Below, piece by piece: positions 15,134-21,838 of a stretch of 22,117 bases of DNA. A model generated the notes under the pieces. It had not been told where the DNA came from. It saw only the letters and a program-made list of their open reading frames with translations, and searched no databases. This DNA comes from Anaerosoma sp034007245 (lineage in GTDB: Bacteria; Actinomycetota; Coriobacteriia; Anaerosomatales; Anaerosomataceae), in contig JAVERH010000018.1 of the NCBI GenBank assembly GCA_034007245.1, forward strand, positions 1 to 22,117, in the 5' to 3' direction. The position numbers were made by a program, and so were the translations under genes. The first letter of the stretch is position 1; each line of letters starts with the position of its first letter.

Positions 15134-15648
15134 GTGCGCTCACCTCCGGGGATACGCTGTCCGAAGAGCGTTCCGACGATAGTCTCGAGTTCGTGCAGGT
15201 CGGCTTCGACGGACGTCGTCACATCCAGGGCGTGTACCTGCAGGGAGTCTCCGATAAGCCGGGCGCTGAGCGTGCCAGGCAGCAAGCTGATCGTGTTCGC
15301 GAAGATCACGCGGGGTGCGGTGCCGGTGAGATGCAGCCGGTAGTCGACGAAGCCGGGGTCGATGGGCATCGCTGGGGAGAGTGCGCGGCGGGCTACGTCG
15401 AAGCCGCCTGCGATCGAGTTCTTCACGAAGTACGTAGCGTAGGGCAGTACGCCGATAACCCTGAATCCGGTGGCCTGGGGCGGAGCCAGTGGGATGGATA
15501 CAAGTCCAGCGATGACCACGATCGGCACACCGAGCCTGAGCGATGAGAGGTCTCCCTCGGTAAGGATCATCCATGTGAGTGCAAGGGCACTGGAGCGCAG
15601 CAGGAACGAGGAGAGGATACGTCTGGCACTCCCTGTGGTCTCGTCCAT
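15130..15648 (-). CDS. mnhE: Na+/H+ antiporter subunit E (MnhE/MrpE), first gene of operon
   Basis: The 172-residue protein has N-terminal hydrophobic spans, the middle TYFVKNSIAGGFDVARRALSP segment and the family's TISLLPGTLSARL motif, then a soluble domain with HALDVTT. It is the first of nine overlapping minus-strand genes of a multisubunit antiporter that exchanges Na+ (or K+) for protons across the membrane. The start at ATG 15648 has only a weak ribosome site. I found no convincing promoter between it and the tRNA-Cys gene upstream, so transcription may enter from the tRNA operon. Confidence 0.9.
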   Translation of the reverse strand: MDETTGSARRILSSFLLRSSALALTWMILTEGDLSSLRLGVPIVVIAGLVSIPLAPPQATGFRVIGVLPYATYFVKNSIAGGFDVARRALSPAMPIDPGFVDYRLHLTGTAPRVIFANTISLLPGTLSARLIGDSLQVHALDVTTSVEADLHELETIVGTLFGQRIPGGERT

Positions 15649-15668
15649 AGCTCTGTCACCGTCCCCGT

Positions 15669-15711
15669 ACTCGCTCGTTTGGAGGAAGAGCGCCGTCCCG
15701 TGCGAGCGAGT
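15669..15711. repeat. Nine-base inverted repeat in the mnh leader
   Basis: ACTCGCTCG (15669-15677) and CGAGCGAGT (15703-15711) are perfectly complementary with a 25-base spacer. They lie about 20 bases upstream of the mnhE start. They could be an operator or an RNA stem that folds over the mnhE leader. Confidence 0.6.
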
Positions 15712-15731
15712 GACAGGGGCCGGTGTGACGC

Positions 15732-15761
15732 GCGGGCCCGCCCGTTTCCGGACAGGCCCGC
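15732..15761 (-). terminator. GC-rich 13-bp hairpin with GAAA loop between tRNA-Cys and mnhE
   Basis: Read on the - strand, two 13-base arms (15761-15749 and 15744-15732) pair completely, counting two G-U wobbles, around a GAAA tetraloop. It lies 9 bases after the CCA end of tRNA-Cys. There is no U-rich tract, so it may be a weak or partial terminator, or a processing/protection stem, allowing some read-through into mnhE. Confidence 0.45.
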
Positions 15762-15770
15762 GTTGGTTCC

Positions 15771-15844
15771 TGGAGGCGACGCCCGGATTCGAACCGGGGA
15801 TAAAGGCTTTGCAGGCCTCTGCCTTGCCACTTGGCCACGTCGCC
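15771..15844 (-). tRNA. tRNA-Cys (GCA)
   Basis: The - strand folds into a full cloverleaf of 74 bases with encoded CCA. The acceptor arms GGCGACG and CGTCGCC pair, the discriminator is U as expected for Cys, the anticodon loop CTGCAAA presents GCA, and the T arm (CCCGG-TTCGAAT-CCGGG) is complete. It follows tRNA-Gly on the same strand, so both are probably cut from one transcript. Confidence 0.95.
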
Positions 15845-15935
15845 GTATAGGGAGCAACGAAGGGGCTCCGCTATCAAAGAAGGCCGGCCGATCGGGCTAT
15901 CGTACCTGCCCTTCGGGCCGACCTCCGAAGTGTCT

Positions 15936-16011
15936 TGGAGCGGACGACCGGATTCGAACCGGCGACCCCAACCTTGGCAAGGTTGTGCTCTACCAACTGA
16001 GCCACGTCCGC
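15936..16011 (-). tRNA. tRNA-Gly (GCC)
   Basis: The 76-base cloverleaf has paired acceptor arms GCGGACG and CGTCCGC, discriminator U, encoded CCA, an anticodon loop TTGCCAA with anticodon GCC on a CAACC/GGTTG stem, and an intact T arm (CCGG-TTCGAAT-CCGG). It is the first gene of a tRNA-Gly/tRNA-Cys pair on the - strand. Confidence 0.95.
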
Positions 16012-16022
16012 GCGCAAGGGGT

Positions 16023-16052
16023 AGACTACCACGGTCTCAAATGGGCTTGCAA
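16023..16052 (-). promoter_or_regulatory. Possible promoter of the tRNA-Gly/tRNA-Cys unit
   Basis: On the - strand a TTGCAA (16052-16047) is followed after 18 bases by TAGTCT (16028-16023), which would start transcription a few bases before tRNA-Gly. The -10 box is poor (three matches). It sits inside an 11-base palindrome (GGTAGTCTACC). Confidence 0.3.
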
Positions 16053-16141
16053 CAACCTTCTGGGTACCCGGTCGGAGTGGGTGGAGGAAACCTCGTTGGG
16101 ATTGGCCGTGATTCAGGGCTAGCGCATGGCGGGATGCCTGC

Positions 16142-16147
16142 TACAAT
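16142..16147 (+). promoter_or_regulatory. Likely -10 box of tRNA-Val promoter
   Basis: TACAAT matches the -10 consensus at five of six bases and lies 26 bases before the tRNA-Val 5' end. I see no good -35 box at 17 bases upstream. Confidence 0.4.
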
Positions 16148-16173
16148 AGTCGTCGCTGCAAGCCGGCGACCAT

Positions 16174-16248
16174 GGGCGCTTAGCTCAGGGGGAGAGCACT
16201 TCCCTGACACGGAAGGGGTCGGAGGTTCAAATCCTCCAGCGCCCACCA
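16174..16248 (+). tRNA. tRNA-Val (GAC)
   Basis: The 75-base cloverleaf has acceptor arms GGGCGCT and AGCGCCC, discriminator A, encoded CCA, an anticodon loop CTGACAC with anticodon GAC on a CTTCC/GGAAG stem, and a T arm (GGAGG-TTCAAAT-CCTCC). It is a single-gene unit closed by the terminator just downstream. Confidence 0.95.
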
Positions 16249-16257
16249 TGGACTACG

Positions 16258-16303
16258 AAACGCCCCTTCGGGGTCTCTGCGGAGACACTCGAAGGGGCGT
16301 TTT
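16258..16303 (+). terminator. Terminator of tRNA-Val, probably bidirectional
   Basis: AAACGCCCCTTCG (16258-16270) pairs with CGAAGGGGCGTTTT (16290-16303), and an inner GTCTC/GAGAC stem fills the loop. The + strand ends in TTTTAGTTCTTT. On the - strand the arms end in a short T run as well, so the hairpin may also stop transcription of the lipid kinase gene, whose stop is 97 bases away. Confidence 0.85.
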
Positions 16304-16399
16304 AGTTCTTTGCCGGTGCCCAAGCCCGAGTAAGGTCTCTCCAGGAGTCTTGTCGTGGACAACTCCAAGCGCATATCAACCCGTAGCGACCTGGCGTGA

Positions 16400-17350
16400 T
16401 CAGGGACAGGTGGTCTCGTCGCCGTAGGAGTCACAGGGGAACGGATGCTCCTCCGAGACGATAAAGGTACCGGCGTGCGGCAGAACCCGTGCTGTCATTG
16501 GTGTCGTGACCGATGGGATAGCGTCTCCGTCGTACTGGATGGGTAGCGGTGGGTCGGCTACGATCCGGACCTTCGCCGCAGTATGGACTTCGATTCCCGG
16601 TCGCTCCGGGTGTGGCTGAAGGCGGTCCACGAGTGCCGCCCAGATCGCGGGCAGTAGTCGCGCAGGAGTGGATGCGGTGAGAACGACGACCTCGAGGAGT
16701 CCGTCCTGCGCATCGGCACCGTGCGTGACTTCTATATCGAACTGGATACGGGCGAGGTTCATCACCATCACGGCGATCCCGTCGGTCTCGATCGTGCGAT
16801 CGTCGAGCTCCAGTACGAAGCGGGAGACCCTGGGGTTCAGGTTTTGGAGGGCGCCGAGGAGGTACGCCCCCTCGCCGAGCGTTGGTTTGAGCGTGCGTGC
16901 CGACTCCATGATCGTCGCATCGAACCCGGCGCCGGCAGCGATGGCGAAGCCGGTGGTGAACTCCCGTCGGGCGCCGGTTCCCGGAAGTGTCAGTTCGGCG
17001 AGGTCGATCCGGACGGTGCGTCCGGCGATGAGTGTGATAGCGAGTTCGGTCGGGTCGAGCGGAAGTCGCAGGTTCCGGGCTAGCAGGTTGGCGGTGCCTG
17101 CGGGGTAGGCAAGGATCGGGATGCCTGTGTCGCGGAGCGCATAGGCGACAGACGATACGGTTCCGTCGCCACCGGCAGCCACCACGCGCGCATAGTTGTC
17201 CACATCGCGAAGAAGATGGGCGACCTCTGTGCCCTCGTGTAGGAAGCGCAGTGTCACGTCGACGCGGTGGGAGCCGAGCTCGCGAACGAAGTCGTAGAGT
17301 CCGGGGTCGCCGATACCCGAGCGCAGATTGGCGATCATGAGCACGTTCAC
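16400..17350 (-). CDS. Diacylglycerol-kinase-family lipid kinase (YegS/DgkB-like)
   Basis: The 316-residue protein has the catalytic loop of the DAGK superfamily, AAGGDGTVSSV (GGDGT at 60-64), followed by AYPAGTANLLARNL, the usual second nucleotide-site segment. The C-terminal half is the beta-rich domain with IQYDGD near the end. The family phosphorylates diacylglycerol or a related lipid with ATP at the membrane; the exact lipid is not readable. The start is set at GTG 17350, seven bases after AGGAG. Upstream in-frame codons do not align with the family. It is transcribed away from rnd, with about 107 bases between the two starts. Confidence 0.9.
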   Translation of the reverse strand: MNVLMIANLRSGIGDPGLYDFVRELGSHRVDVTLRFLHEGTEVAHLLRDVDNYARVVAAGGDGTVSSVAYALRDTGIPILAYPAGTANLLARNLRLPLDPTELAITLIAGRTVRIDLAELTLPGTGARREFTTGFAIAAGAGFDATIMESARTLKPTLGEGAYLLGALQNLNPRVSRFVLELDDRTIETDGIAVMVMNLARIQFDIEVTHGADAQDGLLEVVVLTASTPARLLPAIWAALVDRLQPHPERPGIEVHTAAKVRIVADPPLPIQYDGDAIPSVTTPMTARVLPHAGTFIVSEEHPFPCDSYGDETTCP

Positions 17351-17410
17351 GACATGACTCCTCGTCTGAGCGCCGCCCATCAGCTACACTCGAACGGCGT
17401 TTTGCCCGCT

Positions 17411-17425
17411 CGAACCAACGGTTCG
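17411..17425. repeat. Palindrome between the lipid kinase and rnd
   Basis: CGAACC-AAC-GGTTCG is a perfect inverted repeat with six-base arms, in the gap between the two divergent genes. It may be an operator shared by both. No firm promoter is visible for either gene. Confidence 0.5.
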
Positions 17426-17457
17426 CGCTCCCGGACGTCTGTAGACCGGAGATACCA

Positions 17458-18642
17458 TTGTACATCCGTGACCCAGAGGCGCTTGCCGCCGCCATCGAGA
17501 CGCTTCTCAAGGCGCGCGTGGTGGCGCTCGACACCGAGTTCATGCGCGAGCGTACGTATTTCGCGCGCCTGTGTCTTATACAGCTCGGCACCGAGACCGA
17601 CACGTTCCTTGTCGATGCGATCGCCCTTGAAGACCAGCTCGAGCCGCTCGGTCAGGTGTTGACCGCGCCTGGCATCGTCAAGGTGGTGCATGCGGGTTCG
17701 CAGGATGTCGAGACGCTGCTTCGGGCGACCGGCAGCACCGTGACTCCGATCTTCGACACACAGATCGCCGCGACGCTGGCGGGTTTCCCGACGCAGGTCG
17801 GCTATGCGCAGCTCGTGAAGGACCTTCTCGGCGAGTATGTGGACAAGTCCGATACGTTCACCGACTGGTCTGCCCGGCCGCTCAGTGACACACAGCTCGT
17901 CTACGCTGAGGCCGATGTGTTGCATCTTCCCGAGGTCTACCGCCAGCTGCATGAGCGGCTCGCGCGTGAAGGGCGGCTCGACTGGCTGGCGGATGACTTC
18001 GGGCGACTTGCCGATCCAGCGACGTATGATGTCGATCTCGGGGTGCAGTACAAGCGGGTCAAGCGGGCGTCTTCGCTCGACCGTCGCAGTCTTGCCGTGT
18101 TGCGCGAGTTGGCGGCCTGGCGTGAGAGCGAAGCGCAGCGACGCGACATGCCGAAGCGGTGGTTGATATCCGATGAGAGTCTCATCGAGATCGCGCGTCG
18201 CCGTCCAGTCTCGTCTGCGGAGCTTGCAGACATCCGAGGTGTGAATGAGAAAGTCGCTGTGAGGAGCGCACAGGCTGTGCTTGCCGCGATCCATACCGGG
18301 ATGGCCGTTTCCGACGGTGAGCTCCCGCGCATTCCCAAGCGTGCCCGTGTATCTGCTGACGCTCAACCGATCGCGGATGTACTCTCAGCCGTGCTGCGCC
18401 TGCGTGCGCGCGAGCACGGTGTGGCGTCTAGTTTGATCGCATCGCGCGAAGATCTGGAGCGGTTCGCTTCTGGCGATCGCGAGGGTCATCCGCTCTCATC
18501 GGGTTGGCGTTACACGCTTGTGGGCGCTGAGCTCGCTGCGATCGTGGATGGTTCGATCTTGATGCGGATCGTGGACGGGAAGCTTGCGCTGTTTCCAGTG
18601 AATCCGGACGTGGCTGAGGGGGGTGGCGATGGCGGCGCGTGA
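17458..18642 (+). CDS. rnd: Ribonuclease D
   Basis: The 394-residue protein has a DEDDy 3'-5' exonuclease domain (about 1-170) with D25 and E27 in VALDTEFMRE, D83 in HAGSQDVETL, and Y149 and D153 in YAEADVLHL. These are the metal-binding and catalytic residues. An HRDC domain (about 205-290) and a further C-terminal helical part follow, as in actinobacterial RNase D. It trims 3' ends of tRNA precursors and other stable RNAs. The TTG at 17458 is chosen because GGAG lies six bases upstream and no in-frame ATG or GTG lies before the conserved core. It begins an operon whose next gene, xseA, overlaps its 3' end. Confidence 0.92.
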   Translation: MYIRDPEALAAAIETLLKARVVALDTEFMRERTYFARLCLIQLGTETDTFLVDAIALEDQLEPLGQVLTAPGIVKVVHAGSQDVETLLRATGSTVTPIFDTQIAATLAGFPTQVGYAQLVKDLLGEYVDKSDTFTDWSARPLSDTQLVYAEADVLHLPEVYRQLHERLAREGRLDWLADDFGRLADPATYDVDLGVQYKRVKRASSLDRRSLAVLRELAAWRESEAQRRDMPKRWLISDESLIEIARRRPVSSAELADIRGVNEKVAVRSAQAVLAAIHTGMAVSDGELPRIPKRARVSADAQPIADVLSAVLRLRAREHGVASSLIASREDLERFASGDREGHPLSSGWRYTLVGAELAAIVDGSILMRIVDGKLALFPVNPDVAEGGGDGGA

Positions 18643-19966
18643 GACTGCGCTTTCCGTATCGGACGCCATGGCGCACGCAAAAGGCGCACTCGAGGCTGTG
18701 CGATTGCGTGTGGTCGGCGAGGTCTCCGAGGCTACCATCAAGCCCGGCTACAAAGCGATCTACTTCTCACTGAAGGACGGATCGGCGGTCATGCCGTGTC
18801 TCATGTGGCGCGATCAGTATGACGCCGCAGGCGTGAAGCTCGAAGACGGGCATCTGGTCGAGGTGACCGGCAACTTCACCGCCTACGCTCCCAAGGGGCG
18901 GATGCAGTTCCAGGTACGCTCGGTCACCATGGCAGGTGAGGGCATGCTGCGGCTCGAGGTCGCGCGGCTCGCCAGCGCCCTGAAGGCGGAAGGGCTGATG
19001 GCCGAAGCGCGGAAGCGTGCGCTGCCGTCGTTCCCGATCCGCATCGGTGTGGTCACCTCACCGCGCGGCAAGGCCGTCCATGACATCATCCGAACGCTGC
19101 GGCGTCGCTATCCGGTGGCCGAGGTGGTTCTCGCAGGTGTGCGAGTGGAAGGTGGCGGTGCCGCCGCTGAGATCGTCCGGGGCCTCAAGGCCCTCGCGGC
19201 GGAGCCCGGTATAGACGTCATCATCCTGGGGCGAGGTGGGGGAAGCTACGAGGATCTGATGCCGTTCAACGCCGAGGAGGTCGCTCGCGCGGTCGTTGCG
19301 TCCCCGGTCCCGGTCGTCACCGGCATCGGACATGAGCCTGACACGAGCATCGCGGACATGGTCGCCGATCTTCGTGCATCGACGCCGACGGCAGCTGCCG
19401 AGGCGGTCGCACCCGACACCGTCGAGGTCGCACGCGCCTTGGAGGAGCAAGGCTGTAGGGTCGGGCGCGCGCTGACGCATCGCGTCGCGGTCCTCGGACA
19501 CCGGCTCGGACTAGTGGCGAACAGACCGGTCTTCGCATCCGCGGATGCCGTACTCGGTCAGCGTGCGCAGAGTGTGGACATGCTTGCGATCGGACTCGAG
19601 CGAGCCATCCCGTCGATGCTCGAGCGGCGGGCGGAGTCCGTCTCAGGTTCGCACGAGGCGCTGCAGCGCCTCGGACGACGGCTGCTGGAGCCTGCGGAGA
19701 CCGCGCTGGAGCGAAGCAAGGAACGAGCAGTCGCAGCCGGCTGGGACGTGCTCGAACGAGCCGAACGCGATATCGGACAGAGTGCCGCGCGTCTCGAGGA
19801 TCTTTCACCACTTGCGATACTCGGGCGTGGATACGCGGTATGTTACGAGCATGATGAGGCGATCCTTCGTTCGACTATGGGCGTGGCGCCGGGAGATCAC
19901 GTGGATGTACGACTCGCCGAGGGGACCCTCGGCTGTATCGTCGAGACGCTTGGATCGGAGGAGTAG
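18629..19966 (+). CDS. xseA: Exodeoxyribonuclease VII large subunit
   Basis: The 445-residue protein has an N-terminal OB-fold domain (about 8-105) with VRLRVVGEVSE and KAIYFSLKDG, then the catalytic domain with IGVVTSPRGKAVHDI, GRGGGSYEDLMPFNAEEVARA and TGIGHEPDTSIAD. A coiled-coil-rich region and the closing ILGRGYAVCY motif follow. With XseB it degrades single-stranded DNA to short pieces in repair. The ATG at 18629 has a GAGGGGG ribosome site; a GTG two codons earlier is too near it. The gene overlaps rnd by 14 bases and abuts xseB. Confidence 0.95.
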   Translation: MAARETALSVSDAMAHAKGALEAVRLRVVGEVSEATIKPGYKAIYFSLKDGSAVMPCLMWRDQYDAAGVKLEDGHLVEVTGNFTAYAPKGRMQFQVRSVTMAGEGMLRLEVARLASALKAEGLMAEARKRALPSFPIRIGVVTSPRGKAVHDIIRTLRRRYPVAEVVLAGVRVEGGGAAAEIVRGLKALAAEPGIDVIILGRGGGSYEDLMPFNAEEVARAVVASPVPVVTGIGHEPDTSIADMVADLRASTPTAAAEAVAPDTVEVARALEEQGCRVGRALTHRVAVLGHRLGLVANRPVFASADAVLGQRAQSVDMLAIGLERAIPSMLERRAESVSGSHEALQRLGRRLLEPAETALERSKERAVAAGWDVLERAERDIGQSAARLEDLSPLAILGRGYAVCYEHDEAILRSTMGVAPGDHVDVRLAEGTLGCIVETLGSEE

Positions 19967-20206
19967 ATGGCAGAAGAGGTCATCGCACCAGGGGCTATGA
20001 CGTTCGGTGCGGCGCTCGCTGAGCTCGAGCAGATCGTAGGAGCTCTAGAGACGGGGCAACTGGAGCTCGAGGAGAGTCTGGAGCGGTATGAGCGCGGGGT
20101 GGCGTTACTGGCTGCGTGCCAGAAGAAGCTCACCGAGGCGCGACAGAAGGTGACAGCGCTCATCGGCGAACTCGAGAGCGACGATGACGAGGGGGGCGAA
20201 GTCTGA
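19967..20206 (+). CDS. xseB: Exodeoxyribonuclease VII small subunit
   Basis: The 79-residue helical protein shows the XseB pattern: MTFGAALAELEQIVGALETG, then LELEESLERYERGVAL and ACQKKLTEARQKV. The C-terminal tail is acidic (ESDDDEGGE). It binds to XseA to form the active nuclease. The ATG starts at the first base after the xseA stop, with GGAGGAG just upstream. The stop shares one base with the HIT gene. Confidence 0.94.
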   Translation: MAEEVIAPGAMTFGAALAELEQIVGALETGQLELEESLERYERGVALLAACQKKLTEARQKVTALIGELESDDDEGGEV

Positions 20207-20562
20207 TGAGTGACTGCGTGTTCTGTATGATCGCATCGGGCAAGATCCCGAGCACGATCATCTATAGTGACGACGATGTCGTGGCCTTCGATGACGTCGC
20301 ACCTCAGGCTCCCGTGCACACACTGATCGTGCCGAAGGTGCACTATGGGTCCCTCGCCGACGATGTGCCCGACGCGATACTGCTTGCGCTCCTGCGGGCG
20401 GTTCCTGCGGTCGTCGAGGCCAAGGGTATCGCCTCGAGTGGGTACCGTGTGATCATCAACACTGGCGATGATGCCGGCCAGACGGTGCACCACCTGCACG
20501 TGCATGTGATCGGCGGACGCGCCCTTGGGGAGGGCATGGTTCGTCTCGCGGAAGGGGAGTAG
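20206..20562 (+). CDS. HIT-family nucleotide-binding hydrolase (HINT-like)
   Basis: The 118-residue protein carries the histidine triad HHLHVHVIGG (H96, H98, H100), the nucleotide-loop region and C4 and C7 of the N-terminal CxxC, which with a histidine form a zinc site in many members. Members hydrolyse nucleotide phosphoramidates or dinucleoside polyphosphates. It is the fourth gene of the rnd operon. The ATG overlaps the xseB stop by one base. Confidence 0.92.
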   Translation: MSDCVFCMIASGKIPSTIIYSDDDVVAFDDVAPQAPVHTLIVPKVHYGSLADDVPDAILLALLRAVPAVVEAKGIASSGYRVIINTGDDAGQTVHHLHVHVIGGRALGEGMVRLAEGE

Positions 20563-20566
20563 CGCA

Positions 20567-21415
20567 ATGGCAGCACGCCAGGATGTTTGTATCGTGGTCG
20601 ACTCCACCGGCGATATCCCCAAGGAGGTCGCGGAGAGGTTCGATGTCACGGTCGTGCCGATGAGCGTGACCATTGAGGGTGAGACGTTCCTTGACGGCTC
20701 TTTGTCGCAGCGGGAGTTCTTCGATCGGATGAACGGATCGAAGGATCTTCCCACGACATCACAGCCGTCGGTCGGCACGTACGGAGAAGTATTCAGATCA
20801 CGGCTCGAACACTACTCCGAGGTGGTCTGCTTCACCGTGTCGAACCGTCTTTCGGGCTCGCTCGAGTCGGCACTGGAGGCCGCACGTGCGTTTGACGGTC
20901 GAGTACACGTACTCGATACGCTCAACCTCTCGTGGGGGGAGGGCTGTCAGGCTGTCGAGGCGGCTCGTGTCGCTGCGGCGGGTGGATCCGTGGAGCGGAT
21001 CAAGGCGCGCTTCGAGGAGTTCCGCGCCGGCGTGCACATGATCGTCGGGATCGACAGTGTCGAGAACCTGGCGAAGGGTGGCCGCATCGGTCGCGTAGCA
21101 GCGTTCATGGGTAGTCTGCTCAAGATGCGTATCACGTTCACGGTCACTGATGAGGGTACGTTCGAGCCCGTCGGTAAGGTGCGTGGAGCGATGGCCGGCC
21201 TGCAGTCGAGCGTTGACTGGATCGCGACGAGGATCGATGAACGGCGTCCAGCCGACTTCGCCGTGCAGCATGCGGTATCGCCGGAGAAGGCGGCGTGGCT
21301 CGAAGAGGCTATCCGTGCGCGGTTCAACGTCGGGGAGCTGCTCGTTGTGGAGGCAGGGCCTGTCATCTCGACCCACACGGGGAGCGGCTGGGGTATCACG
21401 GCAGTCCAGTCCTGA
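20567..21415 (+). CDS. DegV-family fatty-acid-binding protein
   Basis: The 282-residue protein is a complete DegV family member, with the N-terminal VVDSTGDIPKE, the middle TTSQPSVGTYGE and SNRLSGSLESA motifs and a C-terminal domain ending in THTGSGWGI. DegV proteins bind fatty acids and in several Firmicutes feed the FakA kinase; no FakA-like gene is next to it. The start at ATG 20567 follows AGGGGAG by seven bases and lies four bases after the HIT stop. It is the last gene of the operon, closed by a strong terminator. Confidence 0.92.
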   Translation: MAARQDVCIVVDSTGDIPKEVAERFDVTVVPMSVTIEGETFLDGSLSQREFFDRMNGSKDLPTTSQPSVGTYGEVFRSRLEHYSEVVCFTVSNRLSGSLESALEAARAFDGRVHVLDTLNLSWGEGCQAVEAARVAAAGGSVERIKARFEEFRAGVHMIVGIDSVENLAKGGRIGRVAAFMGSLLKMRITFTVTDEGTFEPVGKVRGAMAGLQSSVDWIATRIDERRPADFAVQHAVSPEKAAWLEEAIRARFNVGELLVVEAGPVISTHTGSGWGITAVQS

Positions 21416-21432
21416 GTACTCCCGCAACGGAA

Positions 21433-21470
21433 ACAGCCTCGACCTTCGGGTCGAGGCTGTCCTTATTCCT
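21433..21470 (+). terminator. Intrinsic terminator after degV
   Basis: ACAGCCTCGACC (21433-21444) pairs perfectly with GGTCGAGGCTGT (21449-21460) around a TTCG tetraloop, with a pyrimidine-rich tail CCTTATTCCT. The 12-bp stem with a very stable loop ends the rnd-xseA-xseB-HIT-degV transcript. The - strand also has a short T tract (TTTCCGTT), so it may work both ways. Confidence 0.9.
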
Positions 21471-21838
21471 TCCCAGATTACCCCTGAGTCTTCAGGCGGC
21501 ATGGCACGGCAGACTCGCCGAGCATCGGGATGCCGGTCGCCGATGAGCCGCAACCGCGGTGGGACGGATTCCCCGTGACACCGCATGTTAGGGAAGGGAA
21601 ACTGTTACCTACACGCTACCCCCTCGTTGGCTGGAAAGCAATATCGCTCGCGTGACGAGCGCCACTGGCGTCTGTAGCCCTACCGTCCACCGAAACAGGG
21701 GAGCCGTTCGGCTGGCCTGACCGTGCATGGTGTCGTCGAGTGGCTACGATGGGTGCATGTTTGAGGGGCAGCATCGGCTATCCGCAGTATGTAAGTGGCC
21801 CGATAGACCGCATTCGCCGAGGAGAGGAGACCGACCCG
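21471..21838. other. Gene-free stretch before acs, rich in inverted repeats
   Basis: No ORF here has coding character. The first 130 bases hold nested inverted repeats. A nine-pair closing stem joins 21466-21474 to 21591-21599 (one G-U pair). Inside are CCTGA/TCAGG (21483-21496), CGGCAT/ATGCCG (21497-21502 with 21530-21535), and GCGGTG/CACCGC (21556-21561 with 21579-21584) that encloses ACGG/CCGT. A further hairpin lies at 21645-21661 (CGCTCG-CGTGA-CGAGCG). The last bases contain the acs ribosome site. A structured leader or small RNA is possible; I could not fit it to a known class. Confidence 0.5.

Noticed and set aside
15470..16427. Open reading frames spanning the tRNA region on both strands
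   Set aside because: They run through complete cloverleaf tRNA genes and have arginine- and proline-rich compositions typical of non-coding GC-rich frames.
21466..21615. Cobalamin-riboswitch-like order of elements (hairpin, CGGC-AGACTC-GCCG, CCGCAAC, GACACCG and GGGAAGG) on the + strand before acs
   Set aside because: The highly conserved B12 box and the exact core sequences are absent, and acs is not a usual target. The resemblance is too loose to call.
21717..21790. Promoter boxes for acs
   Set aside because: Several partial matches exist (CTGACC, TTGAGG, TACGAT), but none pairs -35 and -10 boxes at 16 to 18 bases with good scores.
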